Positions 8,537 through 19,100 of a DNA stretch of 57,250 nucleotides are shown here, piece by piece. Under the pieces are notes generated by a model. The model searched no databases. It was not told the origin of the DNA and was given only the letters and a program-made list of their open reading frames with translations. Each line of letters begins with the position of its first letter. The first letter of the stretch is position 1. Made by a program: the position numbers and the translations under genes. Origin of the DNA: an uncultured Bacteroidales bacterium (GTDB lineage: Bacteria > Bacteroidota > Bacteroidia > Bacteroidales > CAIWKO01); the NCBI GenBank assembly GCA_903913285.1, contig CAIWKO010000024.1:1-57250 (forward strand), written 5' to 3'.

Positions 8537-9132
8537 GGAAGGGATTTCCATTGCAGCGTTTTGATCAGGTGATCTATGTCTTTCTTGATAAAATCGATTA
8601 CGGGCAATAGCGAATCGTTGTTTGGCAAGAAATTAAAATAGAGGGCTCCGCGCATAAAATGATGCACGCTGTCGGTCACGCAAAACTGGTAGGTCGATGC
8701 CACCCCGGTGCCTGTAATATCGTAGATCAAACCATACACTGCATGGGCATCGTTGTGAATAATAATAGGCTCAATATCGTTTGCCTTGGCAATATGTTTG
8801 TTGGCAAAGCTCCGCGAATCTTCGAAATACTGAAATAAAATGCTGTCGCTTGTAACGGCTTTATAACTTAAGTGCAGGGTTCCTTTATATTTCGGGAACT
8901 GCAGATTTATCCAGTTCCGTTCGGCGTATCTGTTCGGGTCGGCTTCAATAACAGCATACTGAGGATATTCAAAGCTATAGGGATAAATACTGTCCAACAA
9001 TCTGTATTTCTTTTCAGGAAGCGCTATCCTGAAATAGCCGCGGGGTTTCGGAATGTAATCATTATTGGTACAAGCCGAAAAAACGAACGTAATTATAATA
9101 AATGCAATGCCAATTAGGGGTTTATTCTTCAT
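8494..9132 (-). CDS. gldD: Gliding motility lipoprotein GldD
   Basis: The protein has a signal peptide with a lipobox (FVFSAC, Cys about residue 21 from this start) and the conserved GldD beginning PKPRGYFRIALPEK. The rest is a globular beta-rich domain. GldD is an essential gliding and T9SS accessory lipoprotein in Flavobacterium. The start at 9132 (MKNKPL) gives a normal signal peptide; an ATG at 9144 (MMIRM) is also possible. Both overlap the end of gldE by 11-23 bp. The order ssb-gldE-gldD is widespread in Bacteroidota. The 3' end overlaps the hydrolase gene on the plus strand. Confidence 0.93.
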   Translation of the reverse strand: MKNKPLIGIAFIIITFVFSACTNNDYIPKPRGYFRIALPEKKYRLLDSIYPYSFEYPQYAVIEADPNRYAERNWINLQFPKYKGTLHLSYKAVTSDSILFQYFEDSRSFANKHIAKANDIEPIIIHNDAHAVYGLIYDITGTGVASTYQFCVTDSVHHFMRGALYFNFLPNNDSLLPVIDFIKKDIDHLIKTLQWKSLPQLGKKAVTSSKKS

Positions 9133-10471
9133 CCTGATCATCATTCAAAGGGTTAATACTAACTTTTACTTTCTTAATTCTTCTGCTATCCGACGATTCA
9201 ATAGTAAAAGTAATGAATTTATATTCTATCATCTGATTTTTTTGCGGGATGCTTCCTGTAATTTCCAGTATCAGGCCGGCAATTGACTCTGCTTCGCCTT
9301 TCACATCATCAAAAATGGTATTGCTGATATTGATGATCTTGAAAAAATCGTTTAACGACGTTTTCCCTTCAAAGATATAGTTATTATCATCGATCTTCGT
9401 GAACATCACATTCTCGTTTTCTTCGTCAAACTCATCATTTATCTCACCAACGATCTCCTCGATAATGTCTTCCATGGTAATAATTCCTGATGTTCCGCCA
9501 TATTCATCCGCCACGATAGCAATATGTATTTTCTTCTCTTTGAATTCCGAAAGCAGGTCGCTGATCTTTTTATTTTCAGGAATAAAGTAAGGAAGCCTGA
9601 TCAGGTTTTGCCATTCAAAAGTATCATTTTTATCCAGATACATCAGGAGGTCTTTAATGTGCAATATTCCGGATACATTGTCGAAAGTTTCTTTATAAAC
9701 GGGTATTCTGGAAAAGCCCGAATCTTTTATCATTTTAAGCAGATCGGTGAAAGGAGTATCAATTTCAACAGCAAAAACATCGATGCGGGGTTTCATCACA
9801 CCCGAAACTTCGGTATCGCCGAATTTCACGATACCATCTAATATTTTGCGTTCCTGCTGTTCTGTTTTTTCGTCTGAAGTAATTTCAATAGCATTTGAAA
9901 GATCGTCGAAACTGAGATTTTGTTTCTTATTGGCGATCTTCTTCTCCATTAATCGGGTCGATTTCACCATGATGAAACTCAGGGGATGAAAGATCTTTAC
10001 CAAAATAATCATCGGTGAAGCCATTAAATTGGCAAACGCAAGCGGTCGTTGATTTGCATATATTTTTGGCAACATCTCTCCAAACAGCAGTATCAGCGAC
10101 GTTACAACCACAAACTCGAGCAGAAAACTTAAGATGAAGTGGTTCGTAAGGTCAAATAAATGGATGGTGATGTAGGTAGAAATAATGACAATAGAAATGT
10201 TCACAAAATTACTGGAGATTAATATGGTGGCCAATAATCTCTGTGGCTGGCTGAGGAGCTTGATAATTTTGGTGCTGCTCGACTTTTTGTCGTTTTTGAT
10301 CTCGTCAAGTTGTTTCGCATCTATAGAAAAATACGACATTTCAGACCCGGAAATAAGGGCGCTCAATATTAATAATATGATAAGAAGAACAAAACCAATA
10401 ACAATTCCAAAGGTTATTGGTTTTATTACGCTCAGAACGATTGAAATGATTATTACGTTAAGCAAATCCAT
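9122..10471 (-). CDS. gldE: Gliding motility-associated protein GldE
   Basis: The 449-residue protein has an N-terminal DUF21 (CNNM) membrane domain with about four helices, including the SALISGSEMSYFSI signature near residue 38. Next is a CBS-domain pair at about 215-340 (VMKPRIDVFAVE, GILHIKDLL, VADEYGGTSGI), then a CorC/HlyC-type C-terminal domain. The architecture is that of CNNM/CorC magnesium-linked proteins, and the position directly before gldD identifies it as GldE. The stop overlaps the gldD start, suggesting coupling. ssb lies 26 bp upstream. Confidence 0.93.
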   Translation of the reverse strand: MDLLNVIIISIVLSVIKPITFGIVIGFVLLIILLILSALISGSEMSYFSIDAKQLDEIKNDKKSSSTKIIKLLSQPQRLLATILISSNFVNISIVIISTYITIHLFDLTNHFILSFLLEFVVVTSLILLFGEMLPKIYANQRPLAFANLMASPMIILVKIFHPLSFIMVKSTRLMEKKIANKKQNLSFDDLSNAIEITSDEKTEQQERKILDGIVKFGDTEVSGVMKPRIDVFAVEIDTPFTDLLKMIKDSGFSRIPVYKETFDNVSGILHIKDLLMYLDKNDTFEWQNLIRLPYFIPENKKISDLLSEFKEKKIHIAIVADEYGGTSGIITMEDIIEEIVGEINDEFDEENENVMFTKIDDNNYIFEGKTSLNDFFKIINISNTIFDDVKGEAESIAGLILEITGSIPQKNQMIEYKFITFTIESSDSRRIKKVKVSINPLNDDQDEE

Positions 10472-10497
10472 TCAGGATTTATGTAAAGATTAGTTTA

Positions 10498-10938
10498 TTA
10501 AAACGGCAGATCGTCGCCTTCATCTTTTAAAGGTTCAGGAGGCGACTGGGTGTCGGGAGATTCAGGAGCCATATCACGTGATTCTCCATCTCTTTTTACG
10601 CCAAGCATGGTCATGTTTTCGGTTTCAATTTCAGTTATATATCTGGTTTGACCGTCTTTTTCGTAGGTTCTGGTTTTTATTTTACCTTCAATATAAACCA
10701 ACTGACCTTTTTTCAGGTATTTTTCAACAACGTCGGCCAATCCTCTGCGAACAACAATATTATGCCATTCGGTAGCATCTGTTTTTACTCCTTCTTTGTT
10801 TTTATACGTTTCCGTGGTTGCTAATGAGAATTTTGCGACCTTATTAGGTCTGCTTGGGTCATTAGAATTTTCAAAAGATCTGACTTCAGGGTCTTTGCCT
10901 AAATGTCCAACCAGAATTACTTTATTTACACCAGCCAT
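10498..10938 (-). CDS. ssb: Single-stranded DNA-binding protein
   Basis: The 146-residue protein begins MAGVNKVILVGHLGKDPEVR, the usual start of the SSB OB-fold. The EWHNIVV and YVEGKIKTRTYEKDG-type strands follow at about 55-95. A disordered acidic tail ends in DDLPF, the conserved tip that binds repair and replication partners. It heads the ssb-gldE-gldD unit. No mutY is seen upstream, where related genomes often have it; proS is there instead, 48 bp away. Confidence 0.96.
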   Translation of the reverse strand: MAGVNKVILVGHLGKDPEVRSFENSNDPSRPNKVAKFSLATTETYKNKEGVKTDATEWHNIVVRRGLADVVEKYLKKGQLVYIEGKIKTRTYEKDGQTRYITEIETENMTMLGVKRDGESRDMAPESPDTQSPPEPLKDEGDDLPF

Positions 10939-10986
10939 ATTTTTACTATTTATGAATTTATAACAAATTTAAACAAAAAATTAATA

Positions 10987-12462
10987 TTAATAAGCTCGGG
11001 CAAAAATAACTTTTTGGGTAGAAGGTTTTCCCGAATAAACACATTTTCCATTTTCCAACTGATTATCTAATGGAATGCATCTGATTGTAGCCTTGGTTTC
11101 ATCTTTTATTTTTTGTTCCGTTTCAGGAGTTCCATCCCAATGAGCATAAATAAAACCACCTTTGGTATCGAGCAGGTTCTTAAAATCCTCCCAATTTTCG
11201 GCGTAATTTGTATTGTTGAAATTAAAAGTCTTGGCTTTTTGAAAAAGATTGATCTGAATTAACTCGAGCAGATGTTCGACTTTATTTTCAATATCTGTAA
11301 GCTGATACGAAGATTTTTCCAAGGTATCACGTCTGGCAACTTCAATAGTTCCGTTTTCCAAATCGCGTGAACCTATAGCTAAACGAATCGGAACGCCTTT
11401 AAATTCGTATTCTGAGAATTTCCATCCCGGAGTTAGAGAATCTCTGTCGTCAAATTTTACCGAAATCCCTTTTGCTTCAAGTGCTTTTTTAATGGGGAGA
11501 GCTTTTTCGGCAATGATGGCAAGTTGTTCGGGAGTTTTAAATATGGGGATTATCACCACTTGAATAGGAGCAAGTTTGGGAGGAAGAACCAGTCCGTTAT
11601 TATCAGAGTGAGTCATGATCAATGCACCTATAAGGCGTGTAGAAACACCCCATGATGTTGCCCATACATATTCAAGTTTATTTTCTTTGGTCAGGTATTT
11701 CACATCAAAAGCTTTAGCGAAATTTTGGCCTAAGAAATGTGATGTGCCTGCCTGAAGTGCTTTCCCATCCTGCATCAGAGCTTCAATACAAAAAGTTTCA
11801 AGTGCTCCTGCAAAACGTTCGTTTTCCGATTTAATTCCTTTAATTACCGGCATTGCCATCCAATTTTCTGCAAAATCAGCATAAACATCGAGCATTTGCT
11901 CGGCTTCCTTCATGGCTTCCGATTCAGTAGTATGAGCTGTATGCCCTTCCTGCCAAAGAAATTCAGTAGTCCGAAGAAATAAACGGGTTCGCATCTCCCA
12001 GCGAACGACATTAGCCCATTGATTTGCAAGTATTGGTAAATCGCGATACGATTTTATCCAATTTCGATAAGCATCCCAGATAATGGTTTCGGAAGTTGGC
12101 CTAATGATCAATTCCTCCTCAAGTTTCGAATCTTCATCTACAATAACTCCTTTACCGTCAGGGGAATTTTTTAATCGGTAATGAGTAACAACTGCACATT
12201 CTTTTGCAAATCCTTCCACATGGCTGGCTTCTTTGCTGAAAAATGACTTTGGAATAAAAATTGGAAAGTACATGTTATAATGACCGGTATCTTTAAACAT
12301 TTTATCCAAGGCTGCCTGCATTTTTTCCCAAATGGCATAACCATAGGGTTTTATGATCATGCAGCCTCGTACAGCTGAATTTTCGGCGAGATCTGCTTTT
12401 TGAATAAGGTCGTTATACCATTGCGAATAATTTTCTTCTTTTGTGATAAAATCTTTGGCCAT
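10987..12462 (-). CDS. proS: Prolyl-tRNA synthetase, short (archaeal/eukaryote-like) form
   Basis: The product charges tRNA-Pro with proline. It is a class II synthetase: [12 protein letters not shown] motif 1 region, [12 protein letters not shown] motif 2 region, then [20 protein letters not shown] motif 3. A HGTP anticodon-binding domain and a C-terminal zinc-like domain ending RAY follow. It lacks the editing insertion of the E. coli type, and its 491 residues fit the short form found in Bacteroidota. I chose ATG 12462 ([12 protein letters not shown]); the frame is open 22 codons further upstream, but those encode an unrelated hydrophobic stretch lying in the divergent promoter region. Confidence 0.95.
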   Translation of the reverse strand: MAKDFITKEENYSQWYNDLIQKADLAENSAVRGCMIIKPYGYAIWEKMQAALDKMFKDTGHYNMYFPIFIPKSFFSKEASHVEGFAKECAVVTHYRLKNSPDGKGVIVDEDSKLEEELIIRPTSETIIWDAYRNWIKSYRDLPILANQWANVVRWEMRTRLFLRTTEFLWQEGHTAHTTESEAMKEAEQMLDVYADFAENWMAMPVIKGIKSENERFAGALETFCIEALMQDGKALQAGTSHFLGQNFAKAFDVKYLTKENKLEYVWATSWGVSTRLIGALIMTHSDNNGLVLPPKLAPIQVVIIPIFKTPEQLAIIAEKALPIKKALEAKGISVKFDDRDSLTPGWKFSEYEFKGVPIRLAIGSRDLENGTIEVARRDTLEKSSYQLTDIENKVEHLLELIQINLFQKAKTFNFNNTNYAENWEDFKNLLDTKGGFIYAHWDGTPETEQKIKDETKATIRCIPLDNQLENGKCVYSGKPSTQKVIFARAY

Positions 12463-12487
12463 AATGTAAAGTGGTATAGAATTTGTA

Positions 12488-12495
12488 TAAATTTG
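12488..12495 (+). promoter_or_regulatory. Putative -7 element (TAAATTTG) with an unusually good RBS downstream
   Basis: TAAATTTG matches the Bacteroidota TAnnTTTG consensus and sits 56 bp before the ATG at 12551. A GGAGG at 12539-12543, seven bases from the ATG, is a Shine-Dalgarno sequence of a strength rare elsewhere in this window. No clear -33 TTG is seen at the expected distance. Confidence 0.45.
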
Positions 12496-12550
12496 GTAAT
12501 GCAAAACTAATAAAAAAAGAGTAAACAACTATAAAAATGGAGGCTACACC

Positions 12551-14572
12551 ATGAAAGCATTAGTAAAAATCCTGTTTTTCATTGCAATAACAAGTTTCTT
12601 TGTTTCTTGCAAGACACCTTATCAGGCAAATAATGGATACGATGATGTCTATTATTCGAAAAAAGTTGGGGCAGTTCAAACAACAACTGACCAACCCGGC
12701 AGACCACGAACCGCGGATCAGGTCAGACAAGCTGATGTTTCGAATTATGATACGACTCAATATGTGAGCTCTATGCAGGATAACAGGTCGTATGATCCAA
12801 ATGCGAATGGTACCGATAATAATACCTATCAGGACCCCAATAATTATAGCAGTCAATCGTATTCTGACGGAAATGGAAATACTTACGTTACCAATAATTA
12901 CTACGACGATTATTATGATTATGAATATGCTGCCAATTTAAGGAGATTTAATGATTATGATATGGGCTATGGTTATTATGATGATTATTATACCAATTCA
13001 TACTGGTATAATTATGATCCTAATTTTTGGGGAGTAAGCATTTATACGGGATACAATTGGTGGTGGCCTTCTTATACATATCGTCCCTGGTGGGGATATA
13101 ATTCTTGTTGGAGCTGCGGTTGGGGTGGATATGGAGGATATTGGGGTGGATACGGTGGATATTGGGGCGGAGGATATGGCTGGGGTAACGGATATTGGGG
13201 CGGTTATAATAATGGCTATTGGGATGGATATAATAATGGTTATTGGGACGGATACTATGATGGATACTATGGTTATTCTCCCGAATACTACTTCAACAGT
13301 TACGATAATAATTCATATTATGGGCCAAGAGAAAATGCCATCGGATCTTCAAATACGTCCATTAAAGATAACAACCTGACTTTTGGCGGAAAATATATCC
13401 AGGCTCATGCATTTGATCAAACTTCACTCAATTCTAATAACACTTTTATCAATCCTAATCTATCAGTAAATGCAAAAACAGGTGTTATAAAACCATTAGC
13501 TAATTCAAACACAAAAGAAATTATTTCCGGACATATCGGAAAAACTATTGTGAATCCAAATACTCAGGTTGAACACAATAATAACGCTATTAAGCCAAAC
13601 GTTAATTCGTTCGATAACCCTGGCAAAGTAATAAATCAAGTAAATACGAATACTCAAAAAACAAATCCTATTGATAATTATACTAAGCCTAATGTTAATA
13701 CCAACCAAAACAACGGTAATAACTATACGAAACCTAATGTAAATACGAATCAAAACAACAATGGGTATACTAAACCTAATGTAAATACAAATCAGAACAA
13801 CAACGGGTATACTAAACCTAATGTAAACACGAATCAGAACAATAACGGTTATACAAAACCTAATGTGAATACAAATCAGAACAACAACGGGTATACTAAG
13901 CCTAATGTAAACACGAATCAGAACAACAACGGGTATACTAAGCCTAATGTAAACACGAATCAGAACAACAACGGGTATACTAAGCCTAATGTAAACACGA
14001 ATCAGAACAACAACGGTTATACAAAACCCAATGTAAATACAAATCAGAATAACAACGGGTATACTAAACCTAGTGGCGGTAATACAAATCAAAACTCAAG
14101 CAATAAACCGAGTTCGAATTCGAATATTAAACCATATACCAGTCCTACCTACAACAATCAGAGTAAACCTCAACAACAATATGCTACTCCAAAAACATAT
14201 ACTGTTCCGGGGAATACGCAACAACAAAGACCCACAAACTCGAATAACACAAATTCAAACAGCAAACCAAATAGCTATTCGCCGAATAATTCCGGCAATA
14301 ATAACAACAGTAATTATTACAGACCTTCTACTACCAATACGAATACTAATTCAGGCAACAACTCGAATTATTCAAAACCATCGAATTCAGGTAGTAATTC
14401 AAATTATTCGAAACCTTCGAATTCAGGTGGGAGTTCAAATACTTATTCAACACCCAGATCAAGCGGAAGCAGTTCTTCCGGTTCCAGCAGTGGTGGAGGC
14501 GGCACATCCAGATCATCAGGTTCGAGCAGCTCGGGTAGCAGTTCTGGTGGCTCACACTCCGGAAGGAAATAA
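12551..14572 (+). CDS. Low-complexity surface lipoprotein with Trp/Gly, 14-residue and Ser/Gly repeats
   Basis: A lipoprotein signal (SFFVSC, Cys20) is followed by about 650 residues of low-complexity sequence. Residues 110-180 are Tyr/Asp-rich. Residues 180-250 are Trp/Gly/Tyr-rich (repeats of GGYWGG and NGYWDG). Residues 376-505 hold about nine copies of a 14-residue unit, KPNVNTNQNNNGYT. The C-terminus is Asn/Ser/Gly-rich with SSGSSSGG runs. It is probably an extended surface or outer-membrane-anchored protein; no enzymatic domain is visible. It lies 22 bp before a FadL-like outer-membrane protein gene and may share its transcript. Strong SD sequence upstream. Confidence 0.75.
   Translation: MKALVKILFFIAITSFFVSCKTPYQANNGYDDVYYSKKVGAVQTTTDQPGRPRTADQVRQADVSNYDTTQYVSSMQDNRSYDPNANGTDNNTYQDPNNYSSQSYSDGNGNTYVTNNYYDDYYDYEYAANLRRFNDYDMGYGYYDDYYTNSYWYNYDPNFWGVSIYTGYNWWWPSYTYRPWWGYNSCWSCGWGGYGGYWGGYGGYWGGGYGWGNGYWGGYNNGYWDGYNNGYWDGYYDGYYGYSPEYYFNSYDNNSYYGPRENAIGSSNTSIKDNNLTFGGKYIQAHAFDQTSLNSNNTFINPNLSVNAKTGVIKPLANSNTKEIISGHIGKTIVNPNTQVEHNNNAIKPNVNSFDNPGKVINQVNTNTQKTNPIDNYTKPNVNTNQNNGNNYTKPNVNTNQNNNGYTKPNVNTNQNNNGYTKPNVNTNQNNNGYTKPNVNTNQNNNGYTKPNVNTNQNNNGYTKPNVNTNQNNNGYTKPNVNTNQNNNGYTKPNVNTNQNNNGYTKPSGGNTNQNSSNKPSSNSNIKPYTSPTYNNQSKPQQQYATPKTYTVPGNTQQQRPTNSNNTNSNSKPNSYSPNNSGNNNNSNYYRPSTTNTNTNSGNNSNYSKPSNSGSNSNYSKPSNSGGSSNTYSTPRSSGSSSSGSSSGGGGTSRSSGSSSSGSSSGGSHSGRK
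13678..14070 (+). repeat. 42-bp coding tandem repeat, about nine units
   Basis: Nine units of 42 bp plus a partial tenth encode TKPNVNTNQNNNGY repeatedly. Neighbouring units near 13900-14010 are almost identical at the DNA level, while the outer units differ by several third-position changes, as expected for recent expansion by slippage or unequal recombination. The first unit carries a variant NNGNN. Confidence 0.9.
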
Positions 14573-14594
14573 TTTATCGTAAAGATCTAAAACT

Positions 14595-16034
14595 ATGAAA
14601 AAGTATTTTTTGATATCGATCCTGATCTTTGCAGGTCTTTATCAGCAGCTTTCAGCTCAAAATGAAATCGATGCATTACGTTATTCACAGGTGTTTTACG
14701 GAGGAACTGCACGTTCGGTAGCTATGGGCGGGGCGTTCGGTGCTTTGGGTGGCGATTTTGCTTCCTTAAGTATTAATCCAGCAGGTATAGGAATCTATAA
14801 AAATACCGAAATCACGCTGACTCCTTCAAATTATTACGTGATAATGAAATCTAATTATAATAACAATGCAAGCGACGACAGAAAATATAATTTTAATCTG
14901 AACAATTTAGGAGTGGTGTTTGTGATCAAACCTAAAAAGGAAGCTTCGGCATGCAAAGGTATTCAAATGGGAATCGGGTTTAACCGCTTGAATGATTACA
15001 ATTATAATGCATACATGGAAGGCGGTAATTCGCATAACTCTATTATTAACGATTATGTCAATCAGGCACAAGGGTCAAAGCCAGAAGATCTGCAACAATT
15101 CAGCACTCAACTTGCTTTTAACACGTATCTGATCGATACACTCGGAAGTTTAACCAATTATATCGGGGCAATTCCTAACGGAGGCGCCTTGCAAAGTAAA
15201 AGTCTCAATGTTACGGGATCGAATAACGAATTGGTTTTAACTTTGGGTGGAAACTGGAACGATAAGTTATATATCGGTGGTACCGTTGGATTCCCCTACG
15301 TGCGCTATTATGAAAGTTCTACTTATAAAGAAACTGATAAAGCAGATACTATCGCCGGGTTTAAGAGTATGGCATATAATTATAACCTGCAGACCCGCGG
15401 AACGGGATTTAATTTTAAACTGGGTGTTATCTACCGTATTACCGATTGGGTTCGAATAGGAGCAGCAGTGCATACGCCTACATTTTATTCGATGAAAGAT
15501 ACCTGGAGCAGCGATATGCAATCGGAGTTTAAAGACGGATCGAAATTTACATCCAGCTCACCAAATGGTTCATACGATTATCAGTTGACTACTCCATTCA
15601 AAGCAGATGGAAGTCTGGCTTTTATTATCGGTAAATATGCATTGATCTCGGGTGATTATGAATTTATCGATTATCGCAATGCACGTTTGAAAGCATCTAC
15701 TTATAATTATACCGACGAAAACAGAGCTATCGACAACGATCTGGCATGTCAGTCGAATGTTAGGGCAGGGGTTGAAGTTAAGATCAAAAATTTCAGCATC
15801 CGCGGAGGTTATACGTTTAGCAACAGCCCTTATGCAACAAAATTAAAAGCAGATAATCGTCAGGCATTTAGCGGCGGATTGGGTGTTAAATTTGACCGCT
15901 ATTTCATTGATCTGGCATATTCGTATGTTATGTCGAAACAAAAATATTATTTATATCCTTCGGTACCCACAGCAGTGGATAATACAATAACCGGACATAA
16001 TGCATTACTCACCTTTGGTGTGAAGTTCAAATAA
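14595..16034 (+). CDS. FadL/OmpP1-like outer-membrane beta-barrel protein
   Basis: The 479-residue protein has a signal peptide (cleavage near LSAQ, residues 19-22), then the FadL-family hallmark SVAMGGAFGALGGDFASLSINPAGIG at about 41-66 (given in part; the family has a plug segment with NPAG). Alternating strands and a C-terminal strand ending in VKFK complete it. Such barrels import hydrophobic molecules or serve as T9SS-associated outer-membrane proteins. It follows the low-complexity lipoprotein gene by 22 bp and ends before a strong terminator at 16058. The cargo cannot be told from sequence. Confidence 0.85.
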   Translation: MKKYFLISILIFAGLYQQLSAQNEIDALRYSQVFYGGTARSVAMGGAFGALGGDFASLSINPAGIGIYKNTEITLTPSNYYVIMKSNYNNNASDDRKYNFNLNNLGVVFVIKPKKEASACKGIQMGIGFNRLNDYNYNAYMEGGNSHNSIINDYVNQAQGSKPEDLQQFSTQLAFNTYLIDTLGSLTNYIGAIPNGGALQSKSLNVTGSNNELVLTLGGNWNDKLYIGGTVGFPYVRYYESSTYKETDKADTIAGFKSMAYNYNLQTRGTGFNFKLGVIYRITDWVRIGAAVHTPTFYSMKDTWSSDMQSEFKDGSKFTSSSPNGSYDYQLTTPFKADGSLAFIIGKYALISGDYEFIDYRNARLKASTYNYTDENRAIDNDLACQSNVRAGVEVKIKNFSIRGGYTFSNSPYATKLKADNRQAFSGGLGVKFDRYFIDLAYSYVMSKQKYYLYPSVPTAVDNTITGHNALLTFGVKFK

Positions 16035-16057
16035 ATTTTTTTTTAAATGATCGGTAT

Positions 16058-16086
16058 GGCTGCTTCGAAAGAAGCAGCCTTTTTTT
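16058..16086 (+). terminator. Rho-independent terminator
   Basis: GGCTGCTTC, loop GAAA, GAAGCAGCC is a perfect 9-bp stem followed by seven T residues. It lies 24 bp after the FadL-like gene and separates it from the convergent C25 peptidase gene. Confidence 0.92.
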
Positions 16087-16116
16087 GTTTCAACAATTAT
16101 TTTAATAATCCTGAGG

Positions 16117-19100
16117 TTATTTAATAACCACTATCTTCTGAGTATATTTCTCAGTGGCTGTAGTAAGCGATATGTAATAGATACCTGCCGAAAATTTAGC
16201 CATATTCACAAGCAGATTATAGGTTCCTTCGGGCTTTTGCTGGTTATCGAAGAAGGTTTCGATGAGTTTTCCGCTCATATCATATAGTTTCAGGCACAGT
16301 TGAGAAGGTTTGGTGATGGTGAAACTAATTTGCGAGAACCCTTTGGTTGGATTCGGAGTGAATGAGAATGACGATTTATTGTTCGTATTGTCCTGAACAG
16401 AAGCATTTATCTTAACAGAAGGCGGGAAAATTATGTTATCCAAATAAGCACAATCATCGCCAGCGCTTACTGAGCCATCTTTAACGTATAACCATTTGAA
16501 AGTATGGTCTCCGGTGGTGACAGGATATTTGGACTCCGAAAAAACGGTGTTCTCACCATCCCATTGCCCAATGATAGCCCCGTCGATCTGGAACTGCATG
16601 TTATCGTACCAGCTATAAGAAGTTCCGATAAGAGCCCCCTGTTCGCACGAAACCTTTTTCCAGAACGAAATGGAATCGTTTACGGTTACATTCATTGAGA
16701 TATACAACTGGGATGATTGATTATCTGTGATAATTCCGGATCTGGCACTATAAATCCCGGCGTAGGGGTTTACATTGGTGATGATCCAGGGAGTATCATC
16801 ATTGTTTTGCCAATCGAATTTAGCAAGGTTGCCGGTTTCAAAATCTTCCATAGCCTGACCTACCGTTATCAGATAGTGATTGGTTTTTATGTATGCACCC
16901 GATTGCAAGGTATAAACAAATTCGACGGATGCAGTGTCGGGTAGTGATGAAGAAACTGTGATGGCAAAAGTTGCATTTGCTGAAGATGTTTTTGCCAGAG
17001 TGTTGAAATTGAATACTCCGTTGGTTATAGTAATATAAGGGCTTGTAGTGGTGAGTGTACCTGTGGTAGAAAGTGCATCGCTGTGTCCGTTGTTTAATGA
17101 CTGGATGACGATATTGCTGTTTTCGCCCGGGTCAATAGCATTATTGTTGTTTCCGCTTGCATCATCAACCACAAAATTGCCGATATCTAGAGAAGGTGCG
17201 TTGATCTTCAACGAAAAGTCGGAGTTCCAGGTGTTGGAAATATTATCCTGAATCGTCATGGTGAAGTTAGCCACATGCTGATCGGGAACAAAGGCAGCTG
17301 TGGTGAAAGCGTAGGCAGAAGTTTGAGAGGAGAATGAATTGGATGTAATTGTTCCCCAGGTTTGAGTGTTGTCGGTAATTGTAAGATAGGGGTCGGTGCA
17401 CGAAATTGTGGCATTAACGCCATTAGCATTGGTTGCACCATAGTTCTTAAGGGTAACATCCAATGCATCGGTTTCGTTATAGTCGACCAGAGTATCGCCA
17501 CCTAATGAGTTATTGATATGGTTTTTGTTATAGAGCACATAGGGGCCCGTGGGAGATGCAACAATAAGAGTTCCGATATAGGGCTGGCGGTTTTGGCATG
17601 TTACAACAACATTTGCTGTTCCAGGTATTGTTATTGGATTTAAGGTCATTTCAACATTTCCCAATGAATCGGCAAGTGCAGCACCATACAAAACTCCACC
17701 CATCGAAACAGCTGCGTAACTATAGGGAGCATTGGTAGTGATATTAAATGCGGTTGAACCTAACGGCAACAAAGCATTGTAAGTAACCGTCATGGGGTCG
17801 GGAACGGAATAATAGATCATTAAAGAAGGGTCGCCCATTAAGTGATAAATTTCCCAATAGTAGGATATCATACCGCTTCCGGATTGAGTGACCGCGAGAT
17901 CGCCGGCATTGACCATTTGTCCCTGGGTGATATACCAATCGCCCCAGAGTTCGCCATGATCGTGGAAGGTTCTGTCGTATGAGCCCAGGGTTGTGGCTGA
18001 ATAAACAGGGTGGAGCGGAATTCCCGATTTGTAGCCGCATCCCCAGTAATAATCTTCGTCCCAATAGGTACTGTTTGAACCGCCGATATACCCAATAGCT
18101 CCTTTGCCGTTTGCCCTAAGAAGTGCTTCTCCAAAGCAGATAGAGTCGTCGAATTTGCTGGTTAAGCAGCAGTTTCCGATCATCAGGGGATATTTATGAG
18201 CATTGTTGAGGGTGGCGATATCGGAAATGGAAAATGCCGGACTAGCCCAGCCGTCGGGGCTGCCATGAGCGGTGTAGTTTGCCATGCACACCCCGTTGCT
18301 TACATTTTGAATGATCTGAGCAGCACTGCTTCCGGAGATAGCATAGAGATAGGTGTTCGAATATAAACTGTGGGCCGCATTAAAATAGGTTTCGGTACCG
18401 TAATTTATCTGACCATCGCCAAAAGTGGGACCGTTGGTTGGATCCTGCCCGGCAATCATCACACACGAGTCGAGAAAGGTTTTTTTAGGCATCAGGTATT
18501 GCTCGTATTCCAAAGTTTTGTCGACCTGAGGACGGAGCTCGGCTATGTTGGTTGCCGAAAACCGACCGTAATATACTTCGGGCAGAAAATCGCCCGTGTA
18601 TTCGCAATAGTAGAGATCGGTTACGTGAGTTGCGGTAGTTCCCGCAAAGGCAGGCACCTGAGCAACATCACCCACAAAGAGCACGAAAGAAGGAGCAGGA
18701 TCGGAGGGGGTGGCTGCATTGTATAATCCCTGCAAATAAGCTTTGATGGATGTTGTGGTGTTCCCGACAGCAGGGTTACTGGTATAAGCTTCGACCACCG
18801 TAAAACCTTTTTTTGTTTTCCACTGAACGAAAGGCTGCAGGGTGGTGCGGAACATAGAGTCGGAAACGATAACGTATTTCACGGGGTATTTGGTGAAGTT
18901 CGATTTGTTTTGGAGTTGTTTGTAGTTGATAATTTTTTCGAAGGAAGGCTGAAAATAGGGTGAGTAGAACTTTTCTTTTTGCTGAATGGTGGAGCTTTCA
19001 TCGGCATTATCGAAAACAATTTCGATTTCGATGCTGGTATAAACGCGAATAACGTTTTTAACGGGATCGTATATCACGGGCGAAATATCGAGACGGCCCA

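Noticed and set aside
13505-14092. 195-codon minus-strand ORF opposite the 42-bp repeat
   Set aside because: It is the shadow of a repeat whose length is a multiple of three; the plus-strand protein has a lipoprotein signal and RBS.
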